A stretch of DNA of 64,000 bases from Limimaricola variabilis (lineage in GTDB: Bacteria; Pseudomonadota; Alphaproteobacteria; Rhodobacterales; Rhodobacteraceae): NCBI RefSeq assembly GCF_014195545.1, contig NZ_JACIBX010000002.1, forward strand, positions 372,001 through 436,000. The letters are read 5' to 3'. The translations under genes were made by a program, and so were the position numbers. The stretch's first letter is position 1; each line of letters opens with the position of its first letter. This document shows, one piece after another, positions 22,776 through 32,246 of the stretch. The notes beneath the pieces are model-generated. The model was given only the letters and a program-made list of their open reading frames with translations, had not been told where the DNA came from and did no database searches.

Positions 22776-23993
22776 ATGAAGACCACTTCGCCCTTCGTCG
22801 TCGCGGCGATTGCCGCCGTGATACCCGGCCTCGCCCTGGCCCAGAGCGACAATGGCAATGCCAGGCAGCCGGTCGACCGCGGCCCGGCCAACGCCGATTA
22901 CCAGCCCGCCTTCCCCGAACAGGCCCGCGCGCCCAAGCTGGAGTCGACCGATGTCGCCATCGAGACCTTTGCAGAGGGGCTGGAGCGCCCATGGGGCATC
23001 GCGCCGCTGCCCGGCGGCGGCTATCTCGTCACCGAGCGGCCCGGCCGACTGCGACACGTCTCGCCCGAAGGCGAGGTGCATGATCCGATTTCAGGCCTGC
23101 CCGAGATCGACGCGCGCAAGCAGGGCGGTCTCCTCGACGTGATGCTGAGCCCCGACTTCGCCGCCGATCGCATGGTCTATTTCACCTATGCCAAGCCGGT
23201 CGATGGCGGCGTCGCCACCGCCGCCGCGCGCGGCACGCTTTCAGATGACATGACCGCGCTGGTGAACGTCGAAGACATCTTCGTCCAAGGCCCGCCCTCG
23301 GATGCGCCGATGCATTACGGCTCGCGCATCACCTTCGACGGCGAGGGTCACGTCTTCATCACCACGGGCGAGCATTTCACCGACAAGAACCGCCAGCTCG
23401 CGCAGGAGCTCGACAACACCTATGGCAAGGTGGTGCGGCTCAACCCCGACGGCACTGTGCCCGAGGACAATCCCTTCGTCGGGCAGGAGGGCGACGACGC
23501 GATCTGGTCCTATGGTCACCGCAACATCCAGGGCGCGGCGATCCAGCCCGCGACCGGTGACTACTGGACCATCGAGCATGGCCCCGCCGGCGGTGACGAG
23601 CTGAACCGCCCAGCGCCTGGTGCCAATTACGGCTGGCCCAAGGTGAGCTACGGCATCCGCTATGACGGCGCCCCCATCGGCACAGGCGAGCCGCGTGCCG
23701 AGGGCATGGAGGAGCCGGTCTATTACTGGGACCCGGTGATCGCGCCCGGCGGCATGGCCTTCTACGAGGGCGATGCCTTCGAGGGTTGGGCGGGCGATCT
23801 GGTCATCGCCTCGCTCAACCCCGGCGAAGTGGTGCGCCTCGATATCGACGAGGAGGGCCGCGTCGTGGGCGAGGAGGCGCTCGCGGGCGGCAATGGCCGG
23901 GTGCGCGACGTGGAGATCGCCGAAGACGGCAGCGTGCTCTTCCTGATCGACAGCGAGGCCGGCGCGATCCTGCGCATGTCCCCCAAGGGGTGA
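22776..23993 (+). CDS. PQQ-dependent sugar dehydrogenase family protein
   Basis: 405 residues with a signal peptide (FVVAAIAAVIPGLALAQ), so periplasmic. The beta-propeller motifs of the glucose/sorbosone dehydrogenase (YliI/Asd) family are visible: ERPWGIAPLPGGGYLVTERPG, GLLDVMLSPDFA, SYGHRNIQGAA, EHGPAGGDELN and YGWPKVSYG. The protein probably oxidises aldose sugars outside the cytoplasm, feeding electrons to the respiratory chain. PQQ use is inferred from the family, and no pqq genes are present here. Confidence 0.88.
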   Translation: MKTTSPFVVAAIAAVIPGLALAQSDNGNARQPVDRGPANADYQPAFPEQARAPKLESTDVAIETFAEGLERPWGIAPLPGGGYLVTERPGRLRHVSPEGEVHDPISGLPEIDARKQGGLLDVMLSPDFAADRMVYFTYAKPVDGGVATAAARGTLSDDMTALVNVEDIFVQGPPSDAPMHYGSRITFDGEGHVFITTGEHFTDKNRQLAQELDNTYGKVVRLNPDGTVPEDNPFVGQEGDDAIWSYGHRNIQGAAIQPATGDYWTIEHGPAGGDELNRPAPGANYGWPKVSYGIRYDGAPIGTGEPRAEGMEEPVYYWDPVIAPGGMAFYEGDAFEGWAGDLVIASLNPGEVVRLDIDEEGRVVGEEALAGGNGRVRDVEIAEDGSVLFLIDSEAGAILRMSPKG

Positions 23994-24109
23994 GTTCAGC
24001 GCCCCGGCGGCGAATGGCCGGTGTCGGGCCGCCTCTCGAAAGATGCAGACCGAATCGGCCCGATCGGATAGGGTGCAAACCCACGATATCCCCAGAGGAG
24101 GAGATTTCG

Positions 24110-24295
24110 ATGACCAAGCACGTGATCGACAGGCCCAAGGATCGCAGCGCGATCCGCGCGCGTGAATATGCCCGGATCGAGCATGAGGAGGCCCCGCACC
24201 GTGCCGTGCGGCGGGTGCATGCCCGCAGCCTCGGCGCACGTGGCGCGGCCCGGTTGCGCCAGTTCCTGCGCATCGAGCGCGGTCACGAGGTCTGA
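24110..24295 (+). CDS. Small charged protein, 61 residues
   Basis: The ATG is preceded by AGAGGAGGAG at the right spacing, one of the best ribosome-binding sites in the window, which argues that this short frame is translated. The product is rich in Arg, His and Glu (RAREYARIEHEEAPHRAVRR) with no signal peptide or membrane segment. No family recognised. A hairpin with an 8-bp stem (24338-24345 with 24352-24359) lies downstream. Confidence 0.6.
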   Translation: MTKHVIDRPKDRSAIRAREYARIEHEEAPHRAVRRVHARSLGARGAARLRQFLRIERGHEV

Positions 24296-24412
24296 GGACA
24301 CCCGTCCGGGGTGACGCATCCTGGACAAAACGCGCATCGGCGGGCCGGATCGCCCGCCGGTCGCTTGCTCCCAGGGTTGAGCGGTCTAGGGTCGCGGTGA
24401 AAGGATCACCCC

Positions 24413-25369
24413 ATGACCCCTCCCGCCACCCCGGTCACCGCGCCGCCGCAACAGCCCATGCGTGGCATCCTGTTCAAGGTTGCCTCGGTCTGCGTGTTTG
24501 TCGCCATGGCGGCGATCATCAAGGCGACCTCCGACGCGGTGCCGCCCGGCGAGGCCGTGTTCTTCCGATCCTTCTTTGCATTGCCGGTGATCATCGTCTG
24601 GCTGCTATGGCGCGGCGAGCTGCGCCACGGCCTCGAGACACCCAACCCGATGGGTCATCTGTGGCGCGGTCTCGTCGGCACCGCCGCCATGGGGCTGGGC
24701 TTCACCGCGCTCGGTCTGCTGCCCTTTCCCGAGGTGACCGCGATCGGTTATGCCGCGCCGCTGATGGTGGTGATCCTCGCCGCGATGTTCCTCGGCGAGG
24801 AGGTGCGCCTGTTCCGGCTTTCGGCAGTGGGAGCCGGGCTCGTCGGCGTACTCATCGTCATGTCGCCGCGTCTGTCGGTCACCTCCGATCCGCTGAGCCT
24901 TGCAGAGACGCTGGGCGCGGTGGTGGCGCTGGGCGGCGCGCTCTGCGCCGCGCTGGCGCAGGTCTTCGTGCGCAAGCTCACCCGCAGCGAAGGCACGGCG
25001 GCGATCGTGTTCTGGTTCTCGATGACGGCGAGCGTGCTGGCGCTGCTGACGCTGCCCTTCGGCTGGGTGCTGCCCGCGCCGGGCACATTCGCGCTGCTGG
25101 TGCTGGCCGGGCTGCTCGGCGGGGTCGGGCAGATCTTCCTGACCTCGAGCTATCGCTATGCCGACGCCTCTCTAATCGCGCCGTTCGAATACGCTTCGAT
25201 GCTGCTGGCGCTGGGGGTCGGCTACGCGGTATTCGACGAAGTGCCGACGTGGACGATGCTGGCAGGTGCGGCGATCATCGTCAGCGCCGGCATCGCCATC
25301 ATCTGGCGCGAGCACCGGCTGGGGATCGAGCGCGGCCGCGGCCGCCGGGCGATGAGCCCGAACGGGTAG
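24413..25369 (+). CDS. DMT-family (EamA) transporter
   Basis: 318 residues forming about ten membrane helices in two EamA repeats (first ~20-150, second ~165-300), with TAIGYAAPLMVVILAAMFLGEE ending the first repeat and DASLIAPFEYASMLLALGVG in the second. Drug/metabolite exporters of this type often move amino acids or metabolites outward; the substrate is unknown. It is followed after seven bases by a DUF1294 gene. Confidence 0.87.
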   Translation: MTPPATPVTAPPQQPMRGILFKVASVCVFVAMAAIIKATSDAVPPGEAVFFRSFFALPVIIVWLLWRGELRHGLETPNPMGHLWRGLVGTAAMGLGFTALGLLPFPEVTAIGYAAPLMVVILAAMFLGEEVRLFRLSAVGAGLVGVLIVMSPRLSVTSDPLSLAETLGAVVALGGALCAALAQVFVRKLTRSEGTAAIVFWFSMTASVLALLTLPFGWVLPAPGTFALLVLAGLLGGVGQIFLTSSYRYADASLIAPFEYASMLLALGVGYAVFDEVPTWTMLAGAAIIVSAGIAIIWREHRLGIERGRGRRAMSPNG

Positions 25370-25376
25370 ATCGGCG

Positions 25377-25841
25377 ATGACCGCGATGGACGGCATGGAG
25401 TGGATCGCGGGCGCGCTCGGCCTCGCCGCCTTGCTGGCGCTGATGAACCTCGCGGGCTTCTTCTCCATGGCGAATGACAAGCGGCGTGCCGAGCGCGGGC
25501 TGTGGCGCTGGCCCGAGCGGCGTCTGTTGCGGATCGCCTTCTGGGGCGGCAGCCTCGGCACCCTGCTGGCGCAGCGCCACCTTCGCCACAAGACGCGCAA
25601 ACAACCTTTCGCGCGGCACCTGAAGATGATCCTCTGGACCCATGCCGTCCTCATGCTGGCGCTCACCGTGGCGCTCGCGAGCCATGCGCCGATGCGCCTC
25701 GAGACCAAGCAGGCGCTTGGTGCCGTCGCCATGGCGGTGGCGGGAATGGGGGCAGAGGTGGCCGGGGCTTGGCACAATGCGGAGCCATCCGCGTCCGAAC
25801 CCGCACCGGGCAAAACGGTCAAGATCAATCGCGGCCTGTGA
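25377..25841 (+). CDS. DUF1294 membrane protein
   Basis: 154 residues. The DUF1294 pattern is evident in MNLAGFFSMANDKRRAERGLWRWPE and FWGGSLGTLLAQRHLRHKT. Three membrane segments are likely (~8-28, ~55-70, ~88-106). Function unknown. It probably shares a transcript with the EamA transporter upstream. Confidence 0.78.
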   Translation: MTAMDGMEWIAGALGLAALLALMNLAGFFSMANDKRRAERGLWRWPERRLLRIAFWGGSLGTLLAQRHLRHKTRKQPFARHLKMILWTHAVLMLALTVALASHAPMRLETKQALGAVAMAVAGMGAEVAGAWHNAEPSASEPAPGKTVKINRGL

Positions 25842-25846
25842 GGGCA

Positions 25847-25880
25847 ACGAAATGGGGCGGCGCCTTGCGGCACCGCCCCA
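25847..25880 (-). terminator. Hairpin between convergent DUF1294 and ilvE genes
   Basis: TGGGGCGG (25853-25860) pairs with CCGCCCCA (25873-25880), with an inner GCC/GGC. On the minus strand the stem is followed by TTTCGTT, so it best serves as the ilvE terminator. The plus-strand flank has no T-run. Confidence 0.5.
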
Positions 25881-25904
25881 ACGTGTTCTGGCATCGAGCC
25901 CGGT

Positions 25905-26774
25905 TCAGGCGCGCACGAGCTTCTCGTAGCTCTCGGCGACGTCGCGGGTCAGCGCGCCGACCTCGAAATTGTAGTCGCCGATCTGGCCGACCGGAGTCAC
26001 CTCGGCCGCGGTGCCGGTGAGCCAGCACTGCTCGAAGCCTTCGAGCTCCTCGGGCATGATGTGCCGCTCATGCACGGTGATGCCCTTTTCCTTGAGCATC
26101 GCGATGACGGTCTGACGGGTGATACCGTTGAGGAAGCAATCGGCCAGCGGCGTGTGCACCTCGCCATCCTTGACGAAGAACATGTTGGCGCCGGTCGCCT
26201 CTGCCACGTAGCCGCGATAGTCGAACATCATCGCGTCCGAGCAGCCCTTGGCCTCGGCGGCGTGCTTGGACATGGTGCAGATCATGTAGAGACCCGCCGC
26301 CTTGGCCTGCGAGGGCGCGGTCTCGGGCGAGGGGCGCTTCCACTTGGCGATGTCGAGCTTGGCGCCCTTCATCTTGGCGTCGCCGTAATAGCTGCCCCAT
26401 TCCCACGCGGCGATCGCCATGCGGACGGGGTTGCGCAAGCTCGCCACGCCCATGTCGGGGCCGGCGCCGCGCCAGGCCAGCGCGCGCACATAGGCGTCGG
26501 ACCAGCCATTGGCCTCGAGCACCGCGTATTTTGCCGCCTCTATTTCCTCGACCGCGTAGGGGATCTCGAAATCCAAGAGTTCGGCCGATTTCCGAAGCCG
26601 GTGGGAGTGCTCGACACCCTTGAAGATCTTGCCGTTATAGGCGCGCTCGCCCTCGAACACCGAAGAGGCGTAATGCAACGCGTGGGTCAGGATGTGCACC
26701 CGGGCATCGCGCCATTCCACCAGCTGGCCGTCGAGCCAGATCTTTCCGTCGCGATCGTCGTAGCCGCCGGCCAT
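25905..26774 (-). CDS. ilvE: Branched-chain-amino-acid aminotransferase
   Basis: 289 residues from the ATG at 26774, with AGGGAGG upstream on the coding strand. Class IV aminotransferase features include THALHYASSVFEGERAY, the PLP lysine region KAKGCSDAMMFDYRGYVAEATG (the Schiff-base lysine is probably upstream, in IAKWKRPSP), and LTGTAAEVTPVGQI. It catalyses the final step of leucine, isoleucine and valine synthesis. It is divergent from the MarR gene, with 153 bases between. Confidence 0.92.
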   Translation of the reverse strand: MAGGYDDRDGKIWLDGQLVEWRDARVHILTHALHYASSVFEGERAYNGKIFKGVEHSHRLRKSAELLDFEIPYAVEEIEAAKYAVLEANGWSDAYVRALAWRGAGPDMGVASLRNPVRMAIAAWEWGSYYGDAKMKGAKLDIAKWKRPSPETAPSQAKAAGLYMICTMSKHAAEAKGCSDAMMFDYRGYVAEATGANMFFVKDGEVHTPLADCFLNGITRQTVIAMLKEKGITVHERHIMPEELEGFEQCWLTGTAAEVTPVGQIGDYNFEVGALTRDVAESYEKLVRA

Positions 26775-26927
26775 GGCGTGCCTCCCTGTCAACTTATCCC
26801 GCGCTGTTCCGGACCTTGCGACCGAAAATTGCGCCCTATGGGGCAGATCGCTACCGCTTCGCCCTTGGAATGTCAACAAGGCTGACGTATTGTGACCCGA
26901 AGACGGCGACCGAAGGGATCACGACGC

Positions 26928-27434
26928 ATGGCCGAGGGACCGGCACCGCAGGGCGGGTCGAGCCTGCTCTTCCTGACGGATGAGCAGCTGAGGAAAGGCA
27001 TAGAGGCGATGTTCTTCGCCTATCGCGGCTTTACCTCCGACCCCGATCGCATCCTCGAGGGGCGCGAGATGGGGCGTGCCCATCACCGTGCGATCCATTT
27101 CATTCATCGCTCCCCGGGGACCACGGTGTCAAACCTGATGGCGCTCTTGGGCGTCACCAAGCAGTCCTTGAACCGGGTGCTGCGGGCGCTGATCGCCGAA
27201 GGGCTGGTCGAGGCGCGGGTGGGTCGTCGCGATCGCCGCGAACGGCATCTCTACCTGACCGAGGCCGGCGCCGCGCTGGAGCGCGAGCTGTCGGACGCCC
27301 AGCGCGAGCGGATGCGGGCTGCCTACCGGATGGCCGGTCCGGTGGCCGTGGCCGGGTTTCGGCAGGTGCTCGAGGCAATGATGGACGAGGAGAGCCGCCG
27401 CCACTACGAGGCGCTGGCCGGAAAGGGCGGCTGA
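26928..27434 (+). CDS. MarR-family transcriptional regulator (PetP-like)
   Basis: 168 residues from the ATG at 26928 (GAAGGGA upstream); a GTG at 26892 is an alternative. The winged helix is HFIHRSPGTTVSNLMALLGVTKQSLNRVLRALIAEGLV with wing RRDRRERHLYLTEAG. Its stop overlaps the start of an OmpR-type response regulator (TGATG), so the pair is coupled. A MarR-like PetP and response regulator PetR form such a pair in Rhodobacter capsulatus; that identity is inferred from arrangement. Confidence 0.85.
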   Translation: MAEGPAPQGGSSLLFLTDEQLRKGIEAMFFAYRGFTSDPDRILEGREMGRAHHRAIHFIHRSPGTTVSNLMALLGVTKQSLNRVLRALIAEGLVEARVGRRDRRERHLYLTEAGAALERELSDAQRERMRAAYRMAGPVAVAGFRQVLEAMMDEESRRHYEALAGKGG

Positions 27435-28129
27435 TGAGCGAACTGGCGCACCTCCTGGTCGTGGATGACGACGTCCGTCTCCGCGGTCTGTTGCAGAAAT
27501 TTTTGATCCGGCACGGCTATCTCGTCACCGGGGCGCGCGATGCGGGCCATGCGCGGCGGCTGCTCGAAGGGCTGGAATTCGACCTCATCGTGCTCGATGT
27601 GATGATGCCCGGTGAGGACGGCATTTCGCTGTGCCGGTCCCTGCGCGAGAGCCTGCCGGTACCGATCCTGCTGCTCACCGCGCGCGGCGAGACCGAGGAC
27701 CGGATCACCGGGCTCGAAGCGGGGGCCGACGATTACCTCGCCAAGCCCTTTGATCCCAAGGAGTTGCTGCTCAGGATCAACGCCGTGCTGCGCCGCCAGC
27801 CGATCCCCGAACCGGCCGAGCGACCGGCGACGCTCGACCTCGGCGCGGTGCGCTACGACGTGGCGCGCGGTGAGATGTGGGAGGGCGAGACGCGAATCCG
27901 CCTGACCGCGACCGAATCGCAGCTGATGCGGATCTTTGCCGCCCGGCCCGGTGAGGCGGTGACCCGCGCCCAGCTGGTCGAGGAGTTGGGCCGTGGCGAC
28001 GGCCAGAGCCAGGAACGCGCGGTCGACGTGCAGATCACCCGGCTGCGGCGCAAGTTCGAGGCCGACCCGCGCCAGCCTCGCTACCTGCAGACGGTGCGCG
28101 GCGAAGGCTACATGCTGGCGCCCGATTGA
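27434..28129 (+). CDS. OmpR-family response regulator (PetR-like)
   Basis: 231 residues. The receiver domain has acidic pocket DDD near residue 11, phospho-aspartate in DLIVLDVMMPGEDGI, threonine in LLLTARGE and lysine in DYLAKPFD. The C-terminal winged helix ends VDVQITRLRRKFEADPRQPRYLQTVRGEGYML. No sensor kinase is adjacent. Coupling to the MarR gene recalls PetPR of Rhodobacter, where the pair lies upstream of petABC. Here petABC is about 17 kb away on the other strand. Confidence 0.88.
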   Translation: MSELAHLLVVDDDVRLRGLLQKFLIRHGYLVTGARDAGHARRLLEGLEFDLIVLDVMMPGEDGISLCRSLRESLPVPILLLTARGETEDRITGLEAGADDYLAKPFDPKELLLRINAVLRRQPIPEPAERPATLDLGAVRYDVARGEMWEGETRIRLTATESQLMRIFAARPGEAVTRAQLVEELGRGDGQSQERAVDVQITRLRRKFEADPRQPRYLQTVRGEGYMLAPD

Positions 28130-28260
28130 CCCGATCCGCATTTCCGGGGTAGGGCGCCCGGCCACGCCATTCGTCGGGTCCCCGGCGGCCCCCGCGCCGC
28201 ACGCGCGACGGTGATCGGGACGCGCTTGCGCCCGTCCGTGTTCTGCGATTGCCTGCGGGG

Positions 28261-29187
28261 ATGACCACAGCGCTTCTCACCCATCCCGACGGCTTCGATC
28301 ATGATACGCCGCCCGGCCACCCCGAGCAGGTGGCGCGGCTCGACGCAGTGCTGGGCGCCCTCGAGACCATGGACCTGCTGCGCATCAAGGCGCCGCTCGC
28401 CGCCGAGGCGGACCTGCTGCGGGTGCACCCGAAATCCTATCTCGACGATCTGCGCGCCGACACTCCCGAGCATGGCCGTCGTCAGATCGACGCCGACACG
28501 TGGCTCTCGCCCGGCAGCCTCGGCGCGGCCTGGCGCGCGGCGGGGGCCGCCATCCGGGCGGTCGATATCGTGCTGACGGGCAAGGCGGCCAACGCCTTCT
28601 GCGCGATGCGCCCGCCCGGCCATCATGCCGAGCGCGAGACGGCGATGGGCTTTTGCCTGCTGGGCAACGTAGCGGCGGCGGCGAAACATGCGCTCGACCA
28701 TCACGGCCTGTCGCGGGTGGCGATCATTGATTTCGACGTGCATCACGGCAATGGCACGCAGGACCTGGTCGAGGACGACCCGCGCATCCTGTTCTGCTCC
28801 ACCCACGAGATGCCGCTCTACCCGGGCACGGGCGAACCGTCGGATACCGGCCCGCATGGCACGGTGGTCAACGTGGCGCTGCCCGCCGGGACGGACGGGC
28901 CGGGGCTGCTCGCGGTGCTTGAGGACAAGGTGTTCCCGCGGGTCGCGGCGCATCGTCCCGAGCTGATCCTCGTTTCGGCTGGTTTCGACGCACACCGCGC
29001 CGACCCTCTGGCCGGGCTCATGTTGGAAGCGGCGGATTTCGCGGCGATCACCGCGCGGATCTGCGACCTCGCGGAGACGTTCTGCGCGGGACGCGTGGTC
29101 TCCGCGCTCGAAGGCGGTTATGACCTCGGGGCGCTGGCGGACTGCGCCGCCGCGCATGTCTCAATCTTGGAGGAACGCGGACGATGA
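28261..29187 (+). CDS. Histone-deacetylase-like (class II-type) deacylase
   Basis: 308 residues from the ATG at 28261; a TTG four codons earlier is possible. Zn-dependent deacetylase motifs are complete: HPEQVARL, CAMRPPGHHAERETAMGFC (His-His dyad), IIDFDVHHGNGTQDLV (zinc Asp and His), LVSAGFDAHRADPLAG and EGGYDL. The bacterial family acts on acetylated polyamines, acetoin-pathway targets or unknown amides. The stop overlaps the xseB start (ATGA). Confidence 0.9.
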   Translation: MTTALLTHPDGFDHDTPPGHPEQVARLDAVLGALETMDLLRIKAPLAAEADLLRVHPKSYLDDLRADTPEHGRRQIDADTWLSPGSLGAAWRAAGAAIRAVDIVLTGKAANAFCAMRPPGHHAERETAMGFCLLGNVAAAAKHALDHHGLSRVAIIDFDVHHGNGTQDLVEDDPRILFCSTHEMPLYPGTGEPSDTGPHGTVVNVALPAGTDGPGLLAVLEDKVFPRVAAHRPELILVSAGFDAHRADPLAGLMLEAADFAAITARICDLAETFCAGRVVSALEGGYDLGALADCAAAHVSILEERGR

Positions 29188-29423
29188 GCGACAGACCCGT
29201 CGAGGAGATGAGCTTCGAGGAGGCGATCCGGGAGCTGGAGCAGGTGGTGGGCCAGCTTGAGCGCGGCGATGTCGCCCTCGACCAGTCCATCGCGCTCTAC
29301 CAGCGCGGCGACGCGCTCAAGAAGCGCTGCGAGAAGCAGCTTGCCGAGGCCGAGGAAAAGGTGGCCCGGATCACCCAGGGACCCGACGGCCAGGCCCAAG
29401 GCACCGCGCCGCTCGATGGCTGA
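29184..29423 (+). CDS. xseB: Exodeoxyribonuclease VII small subunit
   Basis: 79 residues, the usual XseB length. Pattern SFEEAIRELEQVVGQLERGDVALDQSIALYQRGDAL is diagnostic. It is the small, helical subunit of the ssDNA exonuclease VII complex with XseA (not in the window). It overlaps the deacylase stop by four bases and ispA by eight bases, as in the common xseB-ispA-dxs order. Confidence 0.95.
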   Translation: MSDRPVEEMSFEEAIRELEQVVGQLERGDVALDQSIALYQRGDALKKRCEKQLAEAEEKVARITQGPDGQAQGTAPLDG

Positions 29424-30282
29424 GGCGTTCCGCGCGGCGCTGGCGGCGGCAGCGCGCGAGACCCAGGACGTGCTGCGCGAGCGGCTCGCCGCGCATGACC
29501 TGCCGGTGGCCCAGGCGATGGAGCACGCGGTGACGGGCGGCAAGGGCCTGCGGGGTTTCCTCGTTCTCGAGGGGGCGCGGCTGCACGATGTGGCGCGCGA
29601 GGCGGCGCGGCTGCCGGCCGCCGGGATCGAGGCGTTGCACGCCTACAGCCTCGTGCATGACGACCTGCCGGCGATGGATGACGACGACCTGCGACGCGGC
29701 CAGCCCACCGTGCATGTCGCCTGGGACGAGGCCACCGCGATCCTCGCCGGCGATGCGCTGCAGAGCCTCGCATTCGAGCTTTGTGCCGATCCGCTGGTTG
29801 GCTCGCACCGCGCCGATCTGTGCCTCGCGCTGGCGCGGGCGGGCGGCATCGCGGGCATGGTCGGCGGGCAGGCCCGCGACATCATGGCCGAGACCAGCGA
29901 GACGCCGCTCGACCTCGCGCGGATCACCGAGCTCCAGCAGGGCAAGACCGGCGCGCTGATCCGCTGGTCGGCCGAGGCCGGTGCGGTGATGGCGGGTGCC
30001 GATGCCGGGCCGCTCGGGCGCTATGCCCAGGCGCTGGGCCTTGCCTTCCAGATCGCCGACGACATCCTCGATGTGGAGGGCGACGCCGCCAAGATGGGCA
30101 AGGCCGCCCGCAAGGATGCGGCTGCCGGCAAGGCGACCTTCGTGTCGCTGCTTGGCCTCGATGCTGCCAAGGCCCGCGCGGCGGAGCTGGTGGAGGCGGC
30201 CTGTGACGCGCTGTCGCCCTATGGTGCCGCGGCCGGAACCTTGCGCGAGACAGCACGCTTCGTTATCGCGCGCGAGAGCTGA
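29416..30282 (+). CDS. ispA: Polyprenyl (farnesyl/geranyl) diphosphate synthase
   Basis: 288 residues from the ATG at 29416. First Asp-rich motif is [18 protein letters not shown], second is [25 protein letters not shown] is the N-terminal IPP-binding region. It condenses IPP with DMAPP/GPP to make farnesyl diphosphate for quinones, undecaprenol and, in some relatives, carotenoids. Overlap with xseB and the close dxs downstream support a coupled unit. Confidence 0.93.
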   Translation: MAEAFRAALAAAARETQDVLRERLAAHDLPVAQAMEHAVTGGKGLRGFLVLEGARLHDVAREAARLPAAGIEALHAYSLVHDDLPAMDDDDLRRGQPTVHVAWDEATAILAGDALQSLAFELCADPLVGSHRADLCLALARAGGIAGMVGGQARDIMAETSETPLDLARITELQQGKTGALIRWSAEAGAVMAGADAGPLGRYAQALGLAFQIADDILDVEGDAAKMGKAARKDAAAGKATFVSLLGLDAAKARAAELVEAACDALSPYGAAAGTLRETARFVIARES

Positions 30283-30295
30283 GAGAGGGGCTGTC

Positions 30296-32239
30296 ATGTC
30301 CGAGACCACGCCGAACCGCCCCATCACCCCGATCCTCGACCGGGTGAAGATCCCTGCCGACATGAAGCGGCTGAGCGATTCCGAGCTGCGCCGACTTGCC
30401 GACGAGCTGCGCGCCGAGACGATCTCGGCGGTCAGCGAGACCGGCGGTCATCTGGGCGCGGGGCTAGGCGTGGTCGAGCTGACCGTGGCGCTGCACGCGG
30501 TGTTCGACACGCCGTGCGACCGGCTGATCTGGGATGTGAGCCACCAGTCCTATCCCCACAAGATCCTGACCGGACGGCGCGATCGGATCCGCACGCTGCG
30601 CCAGAAGGACGGGCTGTCGGGCTTCACCAAGCGCTCGGAATCTCCCTACGATCCGTTCGGCACCGCGCATAGCTCGACCTCGATCTCGGCGGCGCTGGGC
30701 ATGGCCGTGGCGCGCGATCTCGGCGGGCGCGGGCTCGAGGGCGAGAGCGTCGGCGACTGCATCGCGGTGATCGGCGATGGCGCGATGAGCGCGGGCATGG
30801 CCTATGAGGCGATGAACAATGCCGGCCATCTGGGCAAGCGGCTGATCGTCATTCTCAACGACAACGAGATGTCGATCGCGCCTCCGGTGGGCGCGATGTC
30901 CTCCTATCTCTCGCGGCTCTATGCCGGCGCGCCGTTCCAGGAGTTCAAGGCGCTCGCCAAGGGCGCGGTGAGCTTCCTGCCGCCGCCGTTCCAAGAGGGC
31001 GCGAAGCGGGCCAAGGACGTGTTCAAGCACATGACCGTCGGCGGCACGCTGTTCGAGGAGTTGGGCTTCTCCTATATCGGCCCGATCGACGGGCACGACA
31101 TGGATCAACTGCTGTCGGTGCTGCGGCTGGTGCACAGCCGTGCCGGCGGGCCTGTGCTGATCCATGCCATTACCCAGAAGGGCAAGGGCTACGGCCCCGC
31201 CGAGGCCGCCTCGGACAAGGGTCATGCGACGGCGAAGTTCGACGTCGTCTCGGGCACGCAGGCCAAAGCCAAGAGCAATGCGCCATCCTACACCTCGGTG
31301 TTTTCCGACAGCCTCGTCAAACTGGCGGAGAAGGACGACAAGATCGTCGCCGTCACCGCGGCCATGCCCGACGGCACCGGGCTCGCGCGGTTCATGGATC
31401 GTTACGCGAGCCGCTGCTTCGACGTCGGCATCGCCGAGCAGCACGCCGTGACCTTCGCCGCAGGTCTCGCGGCGGGCGGCATGAAGCCGTTCTGCGCGAT
31501 CTACTCGACCTTCCTGCAGCGCGGCTACGACCAAGTGGTGCATGACGTCGCGATCCAGCGCCTGCCGGTACGCTTCGCGATCGATCGCGCCGGGCTCGTC
31601 GGCGCAGATGGCGCAACCCATGCCGGCAGCTTCGATATCGGCTTCATGGCGAACCTGCCGGGCATGGTGGTGATGGCCGCTGCCGACGAGGCGGAGCTCA
31701 CACGGATGGTCGCCACCGCCGCTGCGCATGATGAGGGTCCGATCGCTTTCCGATTCCCGCGTGGCGAGGGCGTCGGGGTGGAGATCCCGGCCGAGGCGGA
31801 GCCGCTGGAGATCGGCAAGGGCCGGATCGTGCAGGAGGGAAGCCGCGTCGCGATCCTGTCCTTCGGCACCCGGCTGTCGGAAGTGGTCAAGGCCGCCGAG
31901 GCGCTCTCGGCGCGCGGCGTCACCCCCACCATCGCCGATGCGCGGTTTGCCAAGCCGCTGGACCGTGAGATGATCCTGCGGCTCGCCGAGGATCACGAGG
32001 CGCTGATCACCATCGAGGAAGGGGCGGTTGGTGGCTTCGGCAGCCACGTCGCGCAGCTTCTGTCCGACGAGGGTGTGTTCGATGCCGGGCTGAAGTTCCG
32101 CTCCATGGTGCTGCCCGACATCTTTATCGATCAGGCCAGCCCGGCCGACATGTACGAGATTGCCGGTCTTTCGGCGCTGCACATCGAGGAGAAGGTGCTC
32201 TCGGTGCTGGGCGTCGAGGTGATCGGCAAGCGCGCCTGA
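30296..32239 (+). CDS. dxs: 1-deoxy-D-xylulose-5-phosphate synthase
   Basis: 647 residues. The thiamine-diphosphate transketolase fold shows [15 protein letters not shown], the ThDP motif [35 protein letters not shown], the central [15 protein letters not shown] and [15 protein letters not shown]. It makes DXP from pyruvate and glyceraldehyde-3-phosphate, the entry step of the MEP pathway. It starts 13 bases after ispA. The thiamine transporter at 41-44 kb can supply its cofactor. Confidence 0.96.
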   Translation: MSETTPNRPITPILDRVKIPADMKRLSDSELRRLADELRAETISAVSETGGHLGAGLGVVELTVALHAVFDTPCDRLIWDVSHQSYPHKILTGRRDRIRTLRQKDGLSGFTKRSESPYDPFGTAHSSTSISAALGMAVARDLGGRGLEGESVGDCIAVIGDGAMSAGMAYEAMNNAGHLGKRLIVILNDNEMSIAPPVGAMSSYLSRLYAGAPFQEFKALAKGAVSFLPPPFQEGAKRAKDVFKHMTVGGTLFEELGFSYIGPIDGHDMDQLLSVLRLVHSRAGGPVLIHAITQKGKGYGPAEAASDKGHATAKFDVVSGTQAKAKSNAPSYTSVFSDSLVKLAEKDDKIVAVTAAMPDGTGLARFMDRYASRCFDVGIAEQHAVTFAAGLAAGGMKPFCAIYSTFLQRGYDQVVHDVAIQRLPVRFAIDRAGLVGADGATHAGSFDIGFMANLPGMVVMAAADEAELTRMVATAAAHDEGPIAFRFPRGEGVGVEIPAEAEPLEIGKGRIVQEGSRVAILSFGTRLSEVVKAAEALSARGVTPTIADARFAKPLDREMILRLAEDHEALITIEEGAVGGFGSHVAQLLSDEGVFDAGLKFRSMVLPDIFIDQASPADMYEIAGLSALHIEEKVLSVLGVEVIGKRA

Positions 32240-32246
32240 GACGCGC

